Source: RGIG7179 sp051893555 (GTDB lineage Bacteria > Bacillota > Clostridia > Peptostreptococcales > Anaerovoracaceae). From it: a DNA stretch of 64,000 nucleotides. How positions within the stretch are numbered: the first letter of the stretch is position 1; each line of letters starts with the position of its first letter. The notes under the pieces are model-generated. The model was given only the letters and a program-made list of their open reading frames with translations. It was not told the DNA's origin and made no database searches. Below are positions 52,144 through 61,244 of the stretch, piece by piece. The position numbers and the translations under genes were made by a program. The DNA lies in assembly GCA_051893555.1 (NCBI GenBank), contig JBJFHL010000011.1, positions 8,245 to 72,244 on the forward strand, in the 5' to 3' direction.

Positions 52144-53355
52144 TTATCTTCTCTTTTTCTTCTCTGCAATGTCTGCTGCAGCAGTAAACAGCACATCGGT
52201 GGAAGAGTTCAGTGCAGTCTCGCAGGAATCCTGGATCACACCGACGATGAAGCCTACGCCTACCACCTGCATTGCCAGGTCATTCGGAATACCGAAAAGG
52301 GAGCATGCCAGCGGAATCAGCAGCAGGGAACCGCCGGCTACGCCGGAAGCGCCGCAGGCACTGATGGCAGACAGTACGCAGAGAATGATGGCAGTCGGAA
52401 TATCCACTGCGATTCCCAGCGTATGGGCTGCGGCCAGGGTCAGAATGGAAATGGTGATGGCTGCACCGCCCATGTTGATGGTGGCACCCAGAGGAATGGA
52501 AATGGAATAGGTATCCTTATCCAGACCCAGTTCATCACACAGCCGCATATTTACAGGAATATTGGCCGCAGAGCTTCTGGTAAAGAAGGCGGTGATGCCG
52601 CTGTCCTTCAGGCACTTCAGCACCAGCGGGTACGGGTTTTCTTTCGTATTGAAATATACGATGATCGGGTTGATCACCAGCGCATCGAACAGCATGGTGC
52701 CTACCAGTACCAGAATCAGCTTTCCGTAATCCAGCAGGGTGGAAAGACCGCTGGTGGCGATGGAACTGAACACCAGACCCATAACACCCAGAGGCGCGAA
52801 GCGGATCACCCATCTTACCACCTGAGAAACAGCTTCCGAAATATCAGACAGGAAGTTCTTCGTGGTTTCCGAAGCATGGCGCAGTGCGATACCCAGCAGA
52901 ATCGCCCAGGTCAGAATACCGATGTAGTTGGCATTCAGCAGTGCATTGACTGGATTGGATACCACATTGAATACCAGGGTCCGCAGCACTTCCGCGATCC
53001 CTTCCGGCGGAGCCACATCGGCAGCACCCTCTGCCAGTGCCAGCTGGGTCGGAAAAATAAAGCTGACAACCACCGCAATGGTTCCTGCCAGGAACGTTCC
53101 CAGAAGATACAGGACCAGAATCCGTTTCATGTTGGTCTTCTGTCCGGTTTTATGCTGGGAAATGGCAGACATGACCAGGAAGAATACCAGGACCGGTGCC
53201 ACTGCCTTCAGTGCACCGACAAACAGATCACCGAAAATAGTGATGCCTGACAGCTTGTCCGGGGCTGCCAGCGCCAGTACGATACCGATGAGCAGTCCGA
53301 TGATGATCTGCTGCACCAGACTGAGCCGGTTCCATTTTTTAAACAACTCTTTCAT
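52144..53355 (-). CDS. sstT: Serine/threonine:Na+ symporter SstT
   Basis: This 403-residue protein is a DAACS-family carrier closest to SstT, which imports serine and threonine with Na+. It has SLVQQIIIGLLIGIVLAL at the start, FFTRSSAANIPVNMRLCDEL in the hairpin-loop region, and IPLGATINMGGAAITISILT for the binding site. The length fits SstT (about 410). GGAGG precedes the ATG. The promoter TTGCGT-N17-CATAAT lies at 53411-53439. It differs clearly from the symporter at 9162-10448. Confidence 0.92.
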   Translation of the reverse strand: MKELFKKWNRLSLVQQIIIGLLIGIVLALAAPDKLSGITIFGDLFVGALKAVAPVLVFFLVMSAISQHKTGQKTNMKRILVLYLLGTFLAGTIAVVVSFIFPTQLALAEGAADVAPPEGIAEVLRTLVFNVVSNPVNALLNANYIGILTWAILLGIALRHASETTKNFLSDISEAVSQVVRWVIRFAPLGVMGLVFSSIATSGLSTLLDYGKLILVLVGTMLFDALVINPIIVYFNTKENPYPLVLKCLKDSGITAFFTRSSAANIPVNMRLCDELGLDKDTYSISIPLGATINMGGAAITISILTLAAAHTLGIAVDIPTAIILCVLSAISACGASGVAGGSLLLIPLACSLFGIPNDLAMQVVGVGFIVGVIQDSCETALNSSTDVLFTAAADIAEKKKRR

Positions 53356-53410
53356 AATTCATTACCCTCCAAAAAATTGCATTTCTATTGCATTTTTGCG
53401 CACTTATTTT

Positions 53411-53439
53411 ATTATGCCATGTTTCGACAGGAAACGCAA
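53411..53439 (-). promoter_or_regulatory. Promoter of sstT
   Basis: On the minus strand TTGCGT (53439-53434), 17 bases ending TGG, CATAAT (53416-53411). Confidence 0.6.
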
Positions 53440-53454
53440 GGGCAATTTGTTGTT

Positions 53455-54105
53455 TCAGGTTTTCTCAGGCTTTTCCAGCCTTATCCCCAGCAGGCTGCAG
53501 GTTATCACGAAAATCACCAGCAGTACCATGATCAGAATACCGCAGTGCATGAAGAAGGTATCCGGCAAAATCTTTATGATCGGATCCGTATGGGCATCAA
53601 AGATCCAGAAGTCATTGCGGAACAGGATTTTATGCATCAGCACGAAAGCCAGATCCCAGTTTACTGCCACCAGACCGCCTACGGCGGCAACCAGTACCAG
53701 CGCGGCTCTGCCTGTCCAGCGCAGCCAGGTGTAATCCCGGTCACACCGCCGAAGCTGCCGCAGGACCCTTCCCACAAGCCAGACCAGGCCCGCTGCACCG
53801 ATCACCTGACAGCCGATAAAAATCCGTTTTACTTCCTCGAAATGAATTCTGCCCGATTCCGACATGGAGAAATCCGGGAACTCCAGCACAGAAGGCCCGC
53901 CCAGCAGATTATAGTCGATGAGAACGTCATAATTTTCCCGGCAGACGGCCTCGGGAATCCCCGACCGCTCCGGAATGGAAAGATGGTCCATGTCCCAGTA
54001 GTACAGCGGCCGGAAAAGCACCGTCAGAGAAATGGAAAGACAGAGAAGCACCAGGACACAGAAAAGCGCCGGGATGATATGTTTTGCGAAGAAACGTAGC
54101 TTCAA
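53455..54105 (-). CDS. TIGR01906-family integral membrane protein
   Basis: This protein of 216 residues has four or so membrane segments and a soluble loop between the first and second. It matches the TIGR01906/DUF1461 pattern: a first helix, FRPLYYWDMDHL, an ENYDVLIDYN loop motif, FSMSESGRIHFEEVKRIF, and a late segment. The function of the family is unknown. No ATG fits; a TTG at 54105 lies 9 bases after AGGAGG. It is unrelated to its neighbours by sequence. Confidence 0.75.
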   Translation of the reverse strand: MKLRFFAKHIIPALFCVLVLLCLSISLTVLFRPLYYWDMDHLSIPERSGIPEAVCRENYDVLIDYNLLGGPSVLEFPDFSMSESGRIHFEEVKRIFIGCQVIGAAGLVWLVGRVLRQLRRCDRDYTWLRWTGRAALVLVAAVGGLVAVNWDLAFVLMHKILFRNDFWIFDAHTDPIIKILPDTFFMHCGILIMVLLVIFVITCSLLGIRLEKPEKT

Positions 54106-54192
54106 AACCAAGAACCTCCTTTACAAATCATGGGATTAGAGTTATCATACCATATGTATGCAAAAAAAGACAGGGAAAGGAGAAAAAAAGCC

Positions 54193-54230
54193 TTTACTTT
54201 ATCGCGTTAACGTGTTATTGTATTAACGTG
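54193..54230 (+). promoter_or_regulatory. Promoter and operator of the histidine operon
   Basis: TTTACT (54193-54198), 17 bases, TATTGT (54216-54221). Direct repeats GTTAACGTG (54206-54214) and ATTAACGTG (54222-54230), 16 bases apart, overlap the spacer and start site. This is a place where a repressor would block transcription. Confidence 0.6.
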
Positions 54231-54282
54231 CCGTGAGAAAAATCAAGGCTATATATAATAATGAAAGGAAAAAAGAATTCTG

Positions 54283-55404
54283 ATGAAGTTTGATACCGAA
54301 ACCAACCTGAAAAAAGAAGACAGAAACATCCTGAATCTGCGACATTTATACGAGCAGTACGGTTTCGTCCATTATAAAATGAACAAATTTGAAGAATATG
54401 ATCTGTATGTCTCCAATAAGGATTTTCTGTCCGGTGATAATATCATTACCTTCACCGACACCAACGGCAAGCTGCTGGCCCTCAAGCCGGACGTGACGCT
54501 GTCCATCGTAAAGAATTACAGAGATGCGGCCGATACGGTGCAGAAGGTATATTACAACGAAAACATTTACCGCACCTCGAAAAGTACGAAAACCTATAAG
54601 GAACTCATGCAGATGGGCCTCGAATGTATGGGAGATTTAGATCTCTTTCATATCAGCGAGGTCCTTATTCTTGCCGCGAAAAGCCTGGAGATCCTCAGTG
54701 ACCGGTACATCCTGGATCTGTCCCACATGGGCATCATCCGGGGTTTCCTTCAGGAGCTGCGTCTCCGTCCGAAGCATGAAGAAAAGTTCCTGACGCTGCT
54801 CCGGGAGAAAAACGCCCACGGCATCCGGACCCTGTTTGACAGCCTGAAGATCGACGAAACCCTGCGGGAAACCGCCATCACCCTGGCAACCACCTACGGC
54901 TGCATGGATACGGTTCTGAAAACCCTGGAAACCATCAGCCTCAACGACACCATGGACCAGGCCATCGAGGAACTTTCGGAGATCTGCCAGATCCTCGAAG
55001 AGCAGGGCTTCGACAACGTGCACCTGGATTTTTCCATCGAAGGCGACATGAACTATTATAACGGCGTCCTGTTCCGGGGCTATATCGAAGGGATCCCTAC
55101 CGGCGTTCTCTCCGGCGGCCAGTACGACGAGCTGATGGACAAAATGGGCAAGTCGGCGGGAGCCATCGGCTTTGCCATCTATCTGGATCTGCTGGAGGAT
55201 TACGACACGTCCGGCAGCGACTACGATGTAGACGTCCTGCTGCTGTACGACAAAATCGACGCTCCCGGCGATATCGTCCGGGCTGTGCAGGAACTGGTCT
55301 CCCAGGGATATACGGTACAGACCCAGAGAAAGGTACCTGCCAAGCTCCGGTTCCGCAGACTGATGCGGCTGGAAGACGGACAGGCGAAGGAGGTTACGGA
55401 ATGA
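54283..55404 (+). CDS. hisZ: ATP phosphoribosyltransferase regulatory subunit HisZ
   Basis: This 373-residue protein is a HisRS-like but tRNA-free subunit that partners the short HisG in the first step of histidine synthesis. HisRS-like motifs: ITFTDTNGKLLALKPDVTLS (motif 2 region), YYNENIYRTS, and the late VLSGGQYDELMDKMG / AIGFAIYLDLLEDY. The C-terminal region keeps part of the anticodon-binding fold. A purine-rich site precedes the ATG. It is the first gene of the operon, overlapping hisG by 4 bases. Confidence 0.93.
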   Translation: MKFDTETNLKKEDRNILNLRHLYEQYGFVHYKMNKFEEYDLYVSNKDFLSGDNIITFTDTNGKLLALKPDVTLSIVKNYRDAADTVQKVYYNENIYRTSKSTKTYKELMQMGLECMGDLDLFHISEVLILAAKSLEILSDRYILDLSHMGIIRGFLQELRLRPKHEEKFLTLLREKNAHGIRTLFDSLKIDETLRETAITLATTYGCMDTVLKTLETISLNDTMDQAIEELSEICQILEEQGFDNVHLDFSIEGDMNYYNGVLFRGYIEGIPTGVLSGGQYDELMDKMGKSAGAIGFAIYLDLLEDYDTSGSDYDVDVLLLYDKIDAPGDIVRAVQELVSQGYTVQTQRKVPAKLRFRRLMRLEDGQAKEVTE

Positions 55405-56057
55405 CTTCAGAAAATAAATACGGGAAAAAGATCATCAATGTGGCACTGCCCAAGGGCCGTCTTGGTGAAAAAGTATATGACATCTTCGAGGCATCCGGCT
55501 ATCCCTGTGAAGAGATTAAAGAAGACAGCCGGAAGCTGATTTTTGAAAATGAGGAAGCGGCCATTCGCTATTTCTGGGTGAAGCCGTCTGACGTGGCCAT
55601 CTATGTGGAACGGGGCGCCGCTGACATCGGTGTGGCCGGCAAGGATATTTTGCTGGAATACAGCCCTGACGTCTACGAACTGCTGGATCTGAACATGGGA
55701 AAATGCCGCATGGCCGTGGCAGGTCCGAAGGATTTCCGCGATAATACCGGCAGAACCCTGCGGGTCGCCACCAAGTTCTGCAATATCGCCATGGACTACT
55801 ACGCCAGCCAGTGCCGTGAGATCGACATCATCAAGCTGCAGGGCTCCATCGAGCTGGCACCGATCCTGGGACTGTCCGATGTGATTGTGGATATTGTGGA
55901 AACCGGCACTACCCTGCGGGAAAACAACCTGGAGGTGCTGGAGGAGATCGTTCCCATCAGTGCACGGCTGATCGCCAACAAGGTCAGCTTCAAATTCAAA
56001 AACAAAGAAATCGAATCGATCGTAAAGAAAATACGGAGGAACATAAAGAATGATTAA
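55401..56057 (+). CDS. hisG: ATP phosphoribosyltransferase catalytic subunit HisG (short form)
   Basis: This 218-residue enzyme condenses ATP and PRPP to phosphoribosyl-ATP. It has INVALPKGRLGEKVYDIFEA, DVAIYVERGAADIGVAGKD, and the PRPP-binding VDIVETGTTLRENNL. It ends without the regulatory C-terminal domain of long HisG, fitting the presence of HisZ. It overlaps hisZ by 4 bases and hisD by 8. Confidence 0.96.
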   Translation: MTSENKYGKKIINVALPKGRLGEKVYDIFEASGYPCEEIKEDSRKLIFENEEAAIRYFWVKPSDVAIYVERGAADIGVAGKDILLEYSPDVYELLDLNMGKCRMAVAGPKDFRDNTGRTLRVATKFCNIAMDYYASQCREIDIIKLQGSIELAPILGLSDVIVDIVETGTTLRENNLEVLEEIVPISARLIANKVSFKFKNKEIESIVKKIRRNIKND

Positions 56058-57339
56058 GATCATGAAATACGGACAGGTGCCTAACAGTGAAATCTTTGCC
56101 CGGGTTATGGAAAAGACCAACGTGGAAGATGTGGTGGCAGGTATCCTGGCCGATGTGAAAGAAAACGGCGACGCAGCCCTGCTGCGGTACTGCGAAAAGT
56201 TTGACGGTGCATCCACCGCAGAGGGATTTGCCCTGGAGGTCAGCGAAGCAGAATTCGAAGCGGCCTTCGAAGCAGTGGGTCCGGAGCTGGTGGGCGTCAT
56301 GGAACGGGCAGCGGACAACATCCGCGCCTTCCATGAAAAACAGGTCAGAAACAGCTTCATCGTCAATACCGATGACCGTCCCGGTGTCCTCATGGGACAA
56401 AAAGTGGTTCCGCTGGATAAGGCCGGCCTTTATGTGCCCGGCGGTACGGCGGCATACCCTTCCTCCGTGCTGATGAATGCCATTCCGGCCAAGATCGCAG
56501 GGGTGAAGGAAATCGTCATGGTGACCCCGTCCAAGGGCGGAACGGTGAACCCTGTCATTCTGGCGGCAGCCAGAATTGCCGGCGTGACCCGCATCTTCAA
56601 GGTGGGCGGTGCCCAGGCCATCGCAGCCCTGGCCTACGGAACGGAAACCATTCCGAGAGTGGACAAAATCACCGGTCCGGGGAATGCCTACGTGGCAGAG
56701 GCCAAAAAGCAGGTCTTCGGGCAGGTGGCCATCGATATGATCGCCGGCCCAAGCGAAATCCTGGTGGTTGCCGACGGCACCTGCAATCCGGAATATGTGG
56801 CCGCCGACATGCTGAGCCAGGCAGAACACGATAAGATGGCCAGCGCCGTGCTGGTGACCGATTCCCAGGCTCTGGCAGAAGCCGTCAGCGCGGAACTGGA
56901 ACGGCAGCTTTCCCTGCTGCCGCGGGAAGAAATCGCCCGTGCCTCCATCGATGACTACGGCAAGATCATCGTCGCTGATGACCTCCACGCTGCCATCGAG
57001 ATCGCCAATGAGATCGCACCGGAACATCTGGAGCTCTGTGTAGACAATCCGTTCGACTATCTGGACGAGATCCGCCACGCCGGATCGGTGTTCCTGGGAA
57101 AGAACTGTCCGGAAGCGCTGGGAGACTACTTTGCAGGACCGAATCACACCCTGCCGACCAGCGGTACCGCCCGCTTCTCCAGCCCGCTGTCCGTGGACGA
57201 TTTCGTGAAGAAGTACCAGTACAGCTACTACACCCTGGATGCCCTGCAGCAGGTGGCAGCGGATGTGGCCGCCTTCGCGGAGTCAGAAGGTCTTACGGCC
57301 CACGCCCGCAGCGTCACCGTAAGATGCGGTAAGAAATAA
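56050..57339 (+). CDS. hisD: Histidinol dehydrogenase
   Basis: This 429-residue zinc enzyme oxidises histidinol to histidine with two NAD+, the last step of the pathway. Motifs: VPLDKAGLYVPGGTAAYPSS, FKVGGAQAIAALAYGTE, MIAGPSEILVVAD, and the catalytic EIAPEHLEL with Glu and His. The C-terminal NHTLPTSGTARFSSPLSVDD is the zinc-ligand region. It overlaps hisG by 8 bases. Confidence 0.97.
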   Translation: MIKIMKYGQVPNSEIFARVMEKTNVEDVVAGILADVKENGDAALLRYCEKFDGASTAEGFALEVSEAEFEAAFEAVGPELVGVMERAADNIRAFHEKQVRNSFIVNTDDRPGVLMGQKVVPLDKAGLYVPGGTAAYPSSVLMNAIPAKIAGVKEIVMVTPSKGGTVNPVILAAARIAGVTRIFKVGGAQAIAALAYGTETIPRVDKITGPGNAYVAEAKKQVFGQVAIDMIAGPSEILVVADGTCNPEYVAADMLSQAEHDKMASAVLVTDSQALAEAVSAELERQLSLLPREEIARASIDDYGKIIVADDLHAAIEIANEIAPEHLELCVDNPFDYLDEIRHAGSVFLGKNCPEALGDYFAGPNHTLPTSGTARFSSPLSVDDFVKKYQYSYYTLDALQQVAADVAAFAESEGLTAHARSVTVRCGKK

Positions 57340-57361
57340 TACAGCAAAGGAAAAACGACAC

Positions 57362-58489
57362 ATGAGCAAGTTTATGAACCCTGCCCTCTCCGGTCTGGAA
57401 ACCTATACCCCCGGCGAGCAGCCCCAGGATATGAAATACATCAAACTCAATACCAACGAATCCCCTTACCCGCCTTCACCCCAGGTGCTGGCGGCAGTCA
57501 ATGCGCAGGAAGCTGCAGATCTGCGTCTGTATTCCGATCCGGAAAGCCGGGCGCTGAAGCAGGCCCTGGCGGCTCGGTACGGCGTGGAACCGGAAAATGT
57601 GTTCCTTTCCAATGGATCCGACGATATTCTCAATTTCGCCTTTCTGGCCTTCGCCGGCGGCGCACCGGACACCGGCAGAAAAGCATGGTTTCCGGATATC
57701 ACCTACGGCTTCTACCCAGTGTTCACCGATCTGCACCACATTGATGCAGTGCAGATTCCGCTGAAAGAGGATTTCACCATCGACCCGGCCGACTATTGCA
57801 GTTTGGGTACAGACGGCGGCATGATCTGCATCGCCAACCCCAATGCGCCGACCGGTCTGACCCTTTCGCTGAAGCAGATCGAGGGGATTTTGAAAGCAAA
57901 CCCGGACAAAGTGGTTCTCATCGACGAAGCCTATGTGGACTTCGGCGCCCAGTCTGCCCTTCCGCTGATCCGCCAGTATGAAAACCTGCTGGTGGTTCAG
58001 ACCTTCAGCAAATCCCGTTCCATGGCAGGCGCCCGGCTGGGATTCGCCTTCGCACAGGCTGCACTGATCGAAGACCTGGAAACCATCAAGTTTTCCACCA
58101 ATCCATATAACATCAACCGGCTGACCAATGCCGCAGGCATTGCCGCACTGGCGTCGGATTCCTATTTTTCCGAGAACTGCAGCCGGATCATGGAAACCCG
58201 CAGCTGGACGAAAGCAGCACTGGAGGAGTTGGGCTTCACCGTCCTTCCTTCTGCCGCAAACTTTCTCTTCGCCAAGGCTGCCGGTCTCAGCGGCATGGAA
58301 GTTTATCAGCAGCTGAAAGCAAAAGGCATTCTCATCCGCCACTTCGAAAAGCCGCGGATCGCAGACTTTAACCGGATTACCATCGGCACCCGGGAAGAGA
58401 TGGAAACAATGATCGCAGCCCTCAGAGAAATTCTGCAGGCTGCCGGAAATCCGTCCGTCGGAAACCCACCAGAGGAGGTAAAATCATGA
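57362..58489 (+). CDS. hisC: Histidinol-phosphate aminotransferase
   Basis: This 375-residue PLP enzyme converts imidazole-acetol phosphate to histidinol phosphate. The PLP lysine lies in VVQTFSKSRSMAGARLGFAF. Other parts are IKLNTNESPYPPSPQ, VFLSNGSDDILNFAF, NPNAPTGLTLS, and the C-terminal GILIRHFEKPRIADFNRITI with the phosphate Arg. AAAGGAAAA precedes the ATG. It overlaps hisB by 4 bases. Confidence 0.96.
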   Translation: MSKFMNPALSGLETYTPGEQPQDMKYIKLNTNESPYPPSPQVLAAVNAQEAADLRLYSDPESRALKQALAARYGVEPENVFLSNGSDDILNFAFLAFAGGAPDTGRKAWFPDITYGFYPVFTDLHHIDAVQIPLKEDFTIDPADYCSLGTDGGMICIANPNAPTGLTLSLKQIEGILKANPDKVVLIDEAYVDFGAQSALPLIRQYENLLVVQTFSKSRSMAGARLGFAFAQAALIEDLETIKFSTNPYNINRLTNAAGIAALASDSYFSENCSRIMETRSWTKAALEELGFTVLPSAANFLFAKAAGLSGMEVYQQLKAKGILIRHFEKPRIADFNRITIGTREEMETMIAALREILQAAGNPSVGNPPEEVKS

Positions 58490-59073
58490 GAACCAGTGAA
58501 ATCATCCGAAATACCAACGAAACACAGATCACCCTGAAGCTGAATCTGGACGGCAGCGGCGTCAGCTGCACCGATACCGGCGTCGGCTTTCTGGATCATA
58601 TGCTGACCCTCTTCGCCCGCCACGGCGGCTTCGACCTGGAGGTGACCTGCTGCGGCGATACGGAAGTGGACGATCACCACACCACCGAGGATATCGGCAT
58701 CTGCCTGGGCATGGCCTTTGCCGAAGCCCTGGGAAACATGGCAGGCATCACCCGCTACGGCCATATCATCCTGCCCATGGACGAAGCCCTGATCCTCTGT
58801 GCCGCTGACATTTCCGGCAGAAGCTATCTGGGATACGGACTGGAGATCCCCACCGAAAAAGTCGGCACCTTCGATACCCAGCTGACCGAAGAATTCTTCC
58901 TGGCCTTCGTCCGGAAAGCCGGCATGACTCTGCACCTGCGCCAGCTGGCAGGCACCAACTCCCACCACATCATCGAGGGAGCCTTCAAAGCCTTCGGCCG
59001 CACCATGAAGCAGGCGGTTTCCATGGATCCTTCCCAGGCCGGCCGGATTCCGTCCACCAAGGGGGTGCTGTAA
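58486..59073 (+). CDS. hisB: Imidazoleglycerol-phosphate dehydratase
   Basis: This 195-residue single-function enzyme removes water from imidazoleglycerol phosphate with a dimanganese centre. The repeated metal motifs are TGVGFLDHMLTLFARHGGFD with DDHHTTEDIGI in the first half and SHHIIEGAFKAFGR in the second. No phosphatase domain is fused, so histidinol phosphatase is separate. It overlaps hisC by 4 bases. Confidence 0.97.
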   Translation: MRTSEIIRNTNETQITLKLNLDGSGVSCTDTGVGFLDHMLTLFARHGGFDLEVTCCGDTEVDDHHTTEDIGICLGMAFAEALGNMAGITRYGHIILPMDEALILCAADISGRSYLGYGLEIPTEKVGTFDTQLTEEFFLAFVRKAGMTLHLRQLAGTNSHHIIEGAFKAFGRTMKQAVSMDPSQAGRIPSTKGVL

Positions 59074-59074
59074 C

Positions 59075-59710
59075 ATGATCGCCATCGTAGATTACGGCGT
59101 AGGGAACCTCTTTTCCCTCCAAAGCTCTCTGAAATCCATCGGCGCAGACGTCACCGTCACCGGTGACCCGGCAGTCCTCCGTGCCTCCGACAAAATCCTT
59201 CTGCCCGGCGTGGGCGCATTCGGCGATGCGGCGGATAAGCTGCGGGAAAACGGTCTGGATCAGGTGGTCATTTCTGAAGCCCGCAACGGCAAACCCCTGA
59301 TGGGCATCTGTCTGGGCATGCAGCTTCTGTTCGAAGAAGGCGAAGAATACGGCATTCATCCGGGACTGGGCCTGGTTCCGGGCCGGGTGGTGTCCATGAA
59401 GGGCGTGGTGCCTTCGGATTACAAGATTCCCCACATCGGTTGGAACCACCTGATCTTTCCGGAGAACCGGGGCGGTCGGTGCGGTTCCGAAAAGAGTCCG
59501 ATTTTCAAATATGTCGAGAACGGAGACTGCGTGTATTTCGTCCACTCGTTTTATGCTACGGACTGTCGGGAATCGGTCATCGCCGATACAGAATACGGCG
59601 CTCTGCTGACTGCCGCGGTACAGAAGGACAACGTCTTCGGCTGCCAGTTCCATCCGGAAAAGAGCGGCCAGGTGGGCCTTTCTATTCTGAAGGCCTTCTG
59701 CGAGTTGTAG
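59075..59710 (+). CDS. hisH: Imidazole glycerol phosphate synthase, glutaminase subunit HisH
   Basis: This 211-residue class I glutamine amidotransferase feeds ammonia to HisF. The catalytic Cys lies in PLMGICLGMQLLFEEGEE, the His and Glu in FGCQFHPEKSG. ILLPGVGAFGDA is the usual early motif. It starts one base after the hisB stop and ends just before hisA. Confidence 0.97.
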   Translation: MIAIVDYGVGNLFSLQSSLKSIGADVTVTGDPAVLRASDKILLPGVGAFGDAADKLRENGLDQVVISEARNGKPLMGICLGMQLLFEEGEEYGIHPGLGLVPGRVVSMKGVVPSDYKIPHIGWNHLIFPENRGGRCGSEKSPIFKYVENGDCVYFVHSFYATDCRESVIADTEYGALLTAAVQKDNVFGCQFHPEKSGQVGLSILKAFCEL

Positions 59711-59732
59711 CATGAAAGGAGAAACGAAAAGC

Positions 59733-60479
59733 ATGAAACTGTTTCCTGCCATCGACATCTATAACGGCTGTGCGGTGCGCCTGTTCAAGGGTGACTATAA
59801 CCAGATGACCGTCTACAGCGATAACCCTCCCCGCTTTGCCGCCGAATTTGCGGCCAAAGGCGCAGACTGTCTGCACCTGGTGGATCTGGAAGGCGCCAAG
59901 CTGGGTACCACACCGAATCTGCAGACCGTGAAAAATATCATAAAAGAAACCAGCATGTATACGGAGCTGGGCGGCGGCATCCGGTCCCTGGAAACCATCG
60001 ACGCCTACCGAAACATCGGCGTGGACCGGCTGATCCTTGGAACCGCTGCCATCACCGAGCCGGGTTTCGTGGAGGAAGCCATCCGCCAGTTCGGCCGCGA
60101 CGCCATCGCAGTGGGGGTGGACATCCGGGACGGACTGGTGGCCATCAAAGGATGGACGGAGGTCACTTCCATCACCTGTGAAGACTTCTGCCGCTCCATG
60201 GAGGATATCGGCGTGAAAACCATCATCTGTACCGATATTTCCAGAGACGGCGCCATGAAAGGCACCAACCGGCAGCTCTACCGGGATTTGTCTGAAAAGT
60301 TCAGCCTGGACATCATGGCCTCCGGCGGCATCTCCACCCTGGATGATGTAAAAGCCCTGGCCGACATGAACCTCTACGGTGCAATTCTGGGCAAAGCCCT
60401 CTACACCGGTGCCATCGATTTGGCAGACGCGGTGCAGATTGTCCGGGACGCTGATACATCGAAAGGAGTGGACGCATGA
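59733..60479 (+). CDS. hisA: ProFAR isomerase HisA
   Basis: This protein of 248 residues is a (beta-alpha)8 barrel that isomerises ProFAR to PRFAR. The catalytic Asp lies in LFPAIDIYNGCAVRLFKGDY, the second in TIICTDISRDGAMKGTN. Phosphate-site glycines are in TELGGGIRSLE and IMASGGISTLDDVKAL. The ATG at 59733 follows AAAGGAG. It overlaps hisF by 4 bases. Confidence 0.96.
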   Translation: MKLFPAIDIYNGCAVRLFKGDYNQMTVYSDNPPRFAAEFAAKGADCLHLVDLEGAKLGTTPNLQTVKNIIKETSMYTELGGGIRSLETIDAYRNIGVDRLILGTAAITEPGFVEEAIRQFGRDAIAVGVDIRDGLVAIKGWTEVTSITCEDFCRSMEDIGVKTIICTDISRDGAMKGTNRQLYRDLSEKFSLDIMASGGISTLDDVKALADMNLYGAILGKALYTGAIDLADAVQIVRDADTSKGVDA

Positions 60480-61231
60480 TTACGAAACGCATTATCCCCT
60501 GCCTGGACGTGAAAAACGGACGGGTCGTCAAGGGTGTTAACTTCCAGGGACTGGCGGATGTTTCTTCGCCGGTGGAACTGGGGAAATATTATTCCGACAA
60601 CGGCGCCGATGAGCTGGTGTTTTACGACATCACCGCCTCTGCAGAAGGCCGGCGGCTGTTCACGGATATTCTGACAGAAGTGGCACGGACCATCTTCATT
60701 CCCCTGACCGTAGGCGGCGGCATCAATACAGTGGATGACTTCGACCGTGTGCTGAAATGCGGTGCTGACAAAGTCAGCGTCAATTCCGGCGCTATCCGCA
60801 ACCCTTCCCTGATTGCCGAAGCCGCCAAAAAATACGGAGACCAGTGCGTGGTCCTTTCGGTAGACGCCAAACGGGTAGACGGACATTACTGCGTCTTCGC
60901 CAAAGGCGGCCGGGAAAACACCGGCATGGACGCCCTGGAATGGATCAAAAAAGGCATCTCTCTGGGTGCCGGCGAGATCGTGCTCAACAGCATTGACACT
61001 GACGGGGTGAAACAAGGCTTTGATCTGGAAATGCTCCAGGCGGTCTGCGACATTTCCCCGGTGCCGGTCATCGCTTCCGGCGGCGCCGGCTGCATTCAGG
61101 ATTTCGTGGAGCTGTTCCAGACCATCCCTACGGTAGATGCGGGCCTTGCGGCATCCATCTTCCACTTCGGCGAGGTGAAAATTTCTGACCTGAAGGCGGA
61201 ACTGAAACGAAACAACATCAACGTAAGATAA
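60476..61231 (+). CDS. hisF: Imidazole glycerol phosphate synthase, cyclase subunit HisF
   Basis: This 251-residue (beta-alpha)8 barrel turns PRFAR and ammonia into IGP and AICAR. The catalytic Asp lies in RIIPCLDVKNGRVVKGVNF, the second in VVLSVDAKRV. Phosphate sites are in PLTVGGGINTVDDF and VIASGGAGCIQDF. It overlaps hisA by 4 bases. Confidence 0.97.
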   Translation: MITKRIIPCLDVKNGRVVKGVNFQGLADVSSPVELGKYYSDNGADELVFYDITASAEGRRLFTDILTEVARTIFIPLTVGGGINTVDDFDRVLKCGADKVSVNSGAIRNPSLIAEAAKKYGDQCVVLSVDAKRVDGHYCVFAKGGRENTGMDALEWIKKGISLGAGEIVLNSIDTDGVKQGFDLEMLQAVCDISPVPVIASGGAGCIQDFVELFQTIPTVDAGLAASIFHFGEVKISDLKAELKRNNINVR

Positions 61232-61244
61232 GGAGAAAGAAGAA

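Noticed and set aside
53400..53434. TGGCAT before sstT as a sigma-54 site
   Set aside because: No TTGC follows at the required spacing; a normal -35/-10 pair fits instead.
54231..54282. T-box or His-leader control of the his operon
   Set aside because: The leader is only about 50 bases, with no T-box stem, no run of His codons and no terminator.
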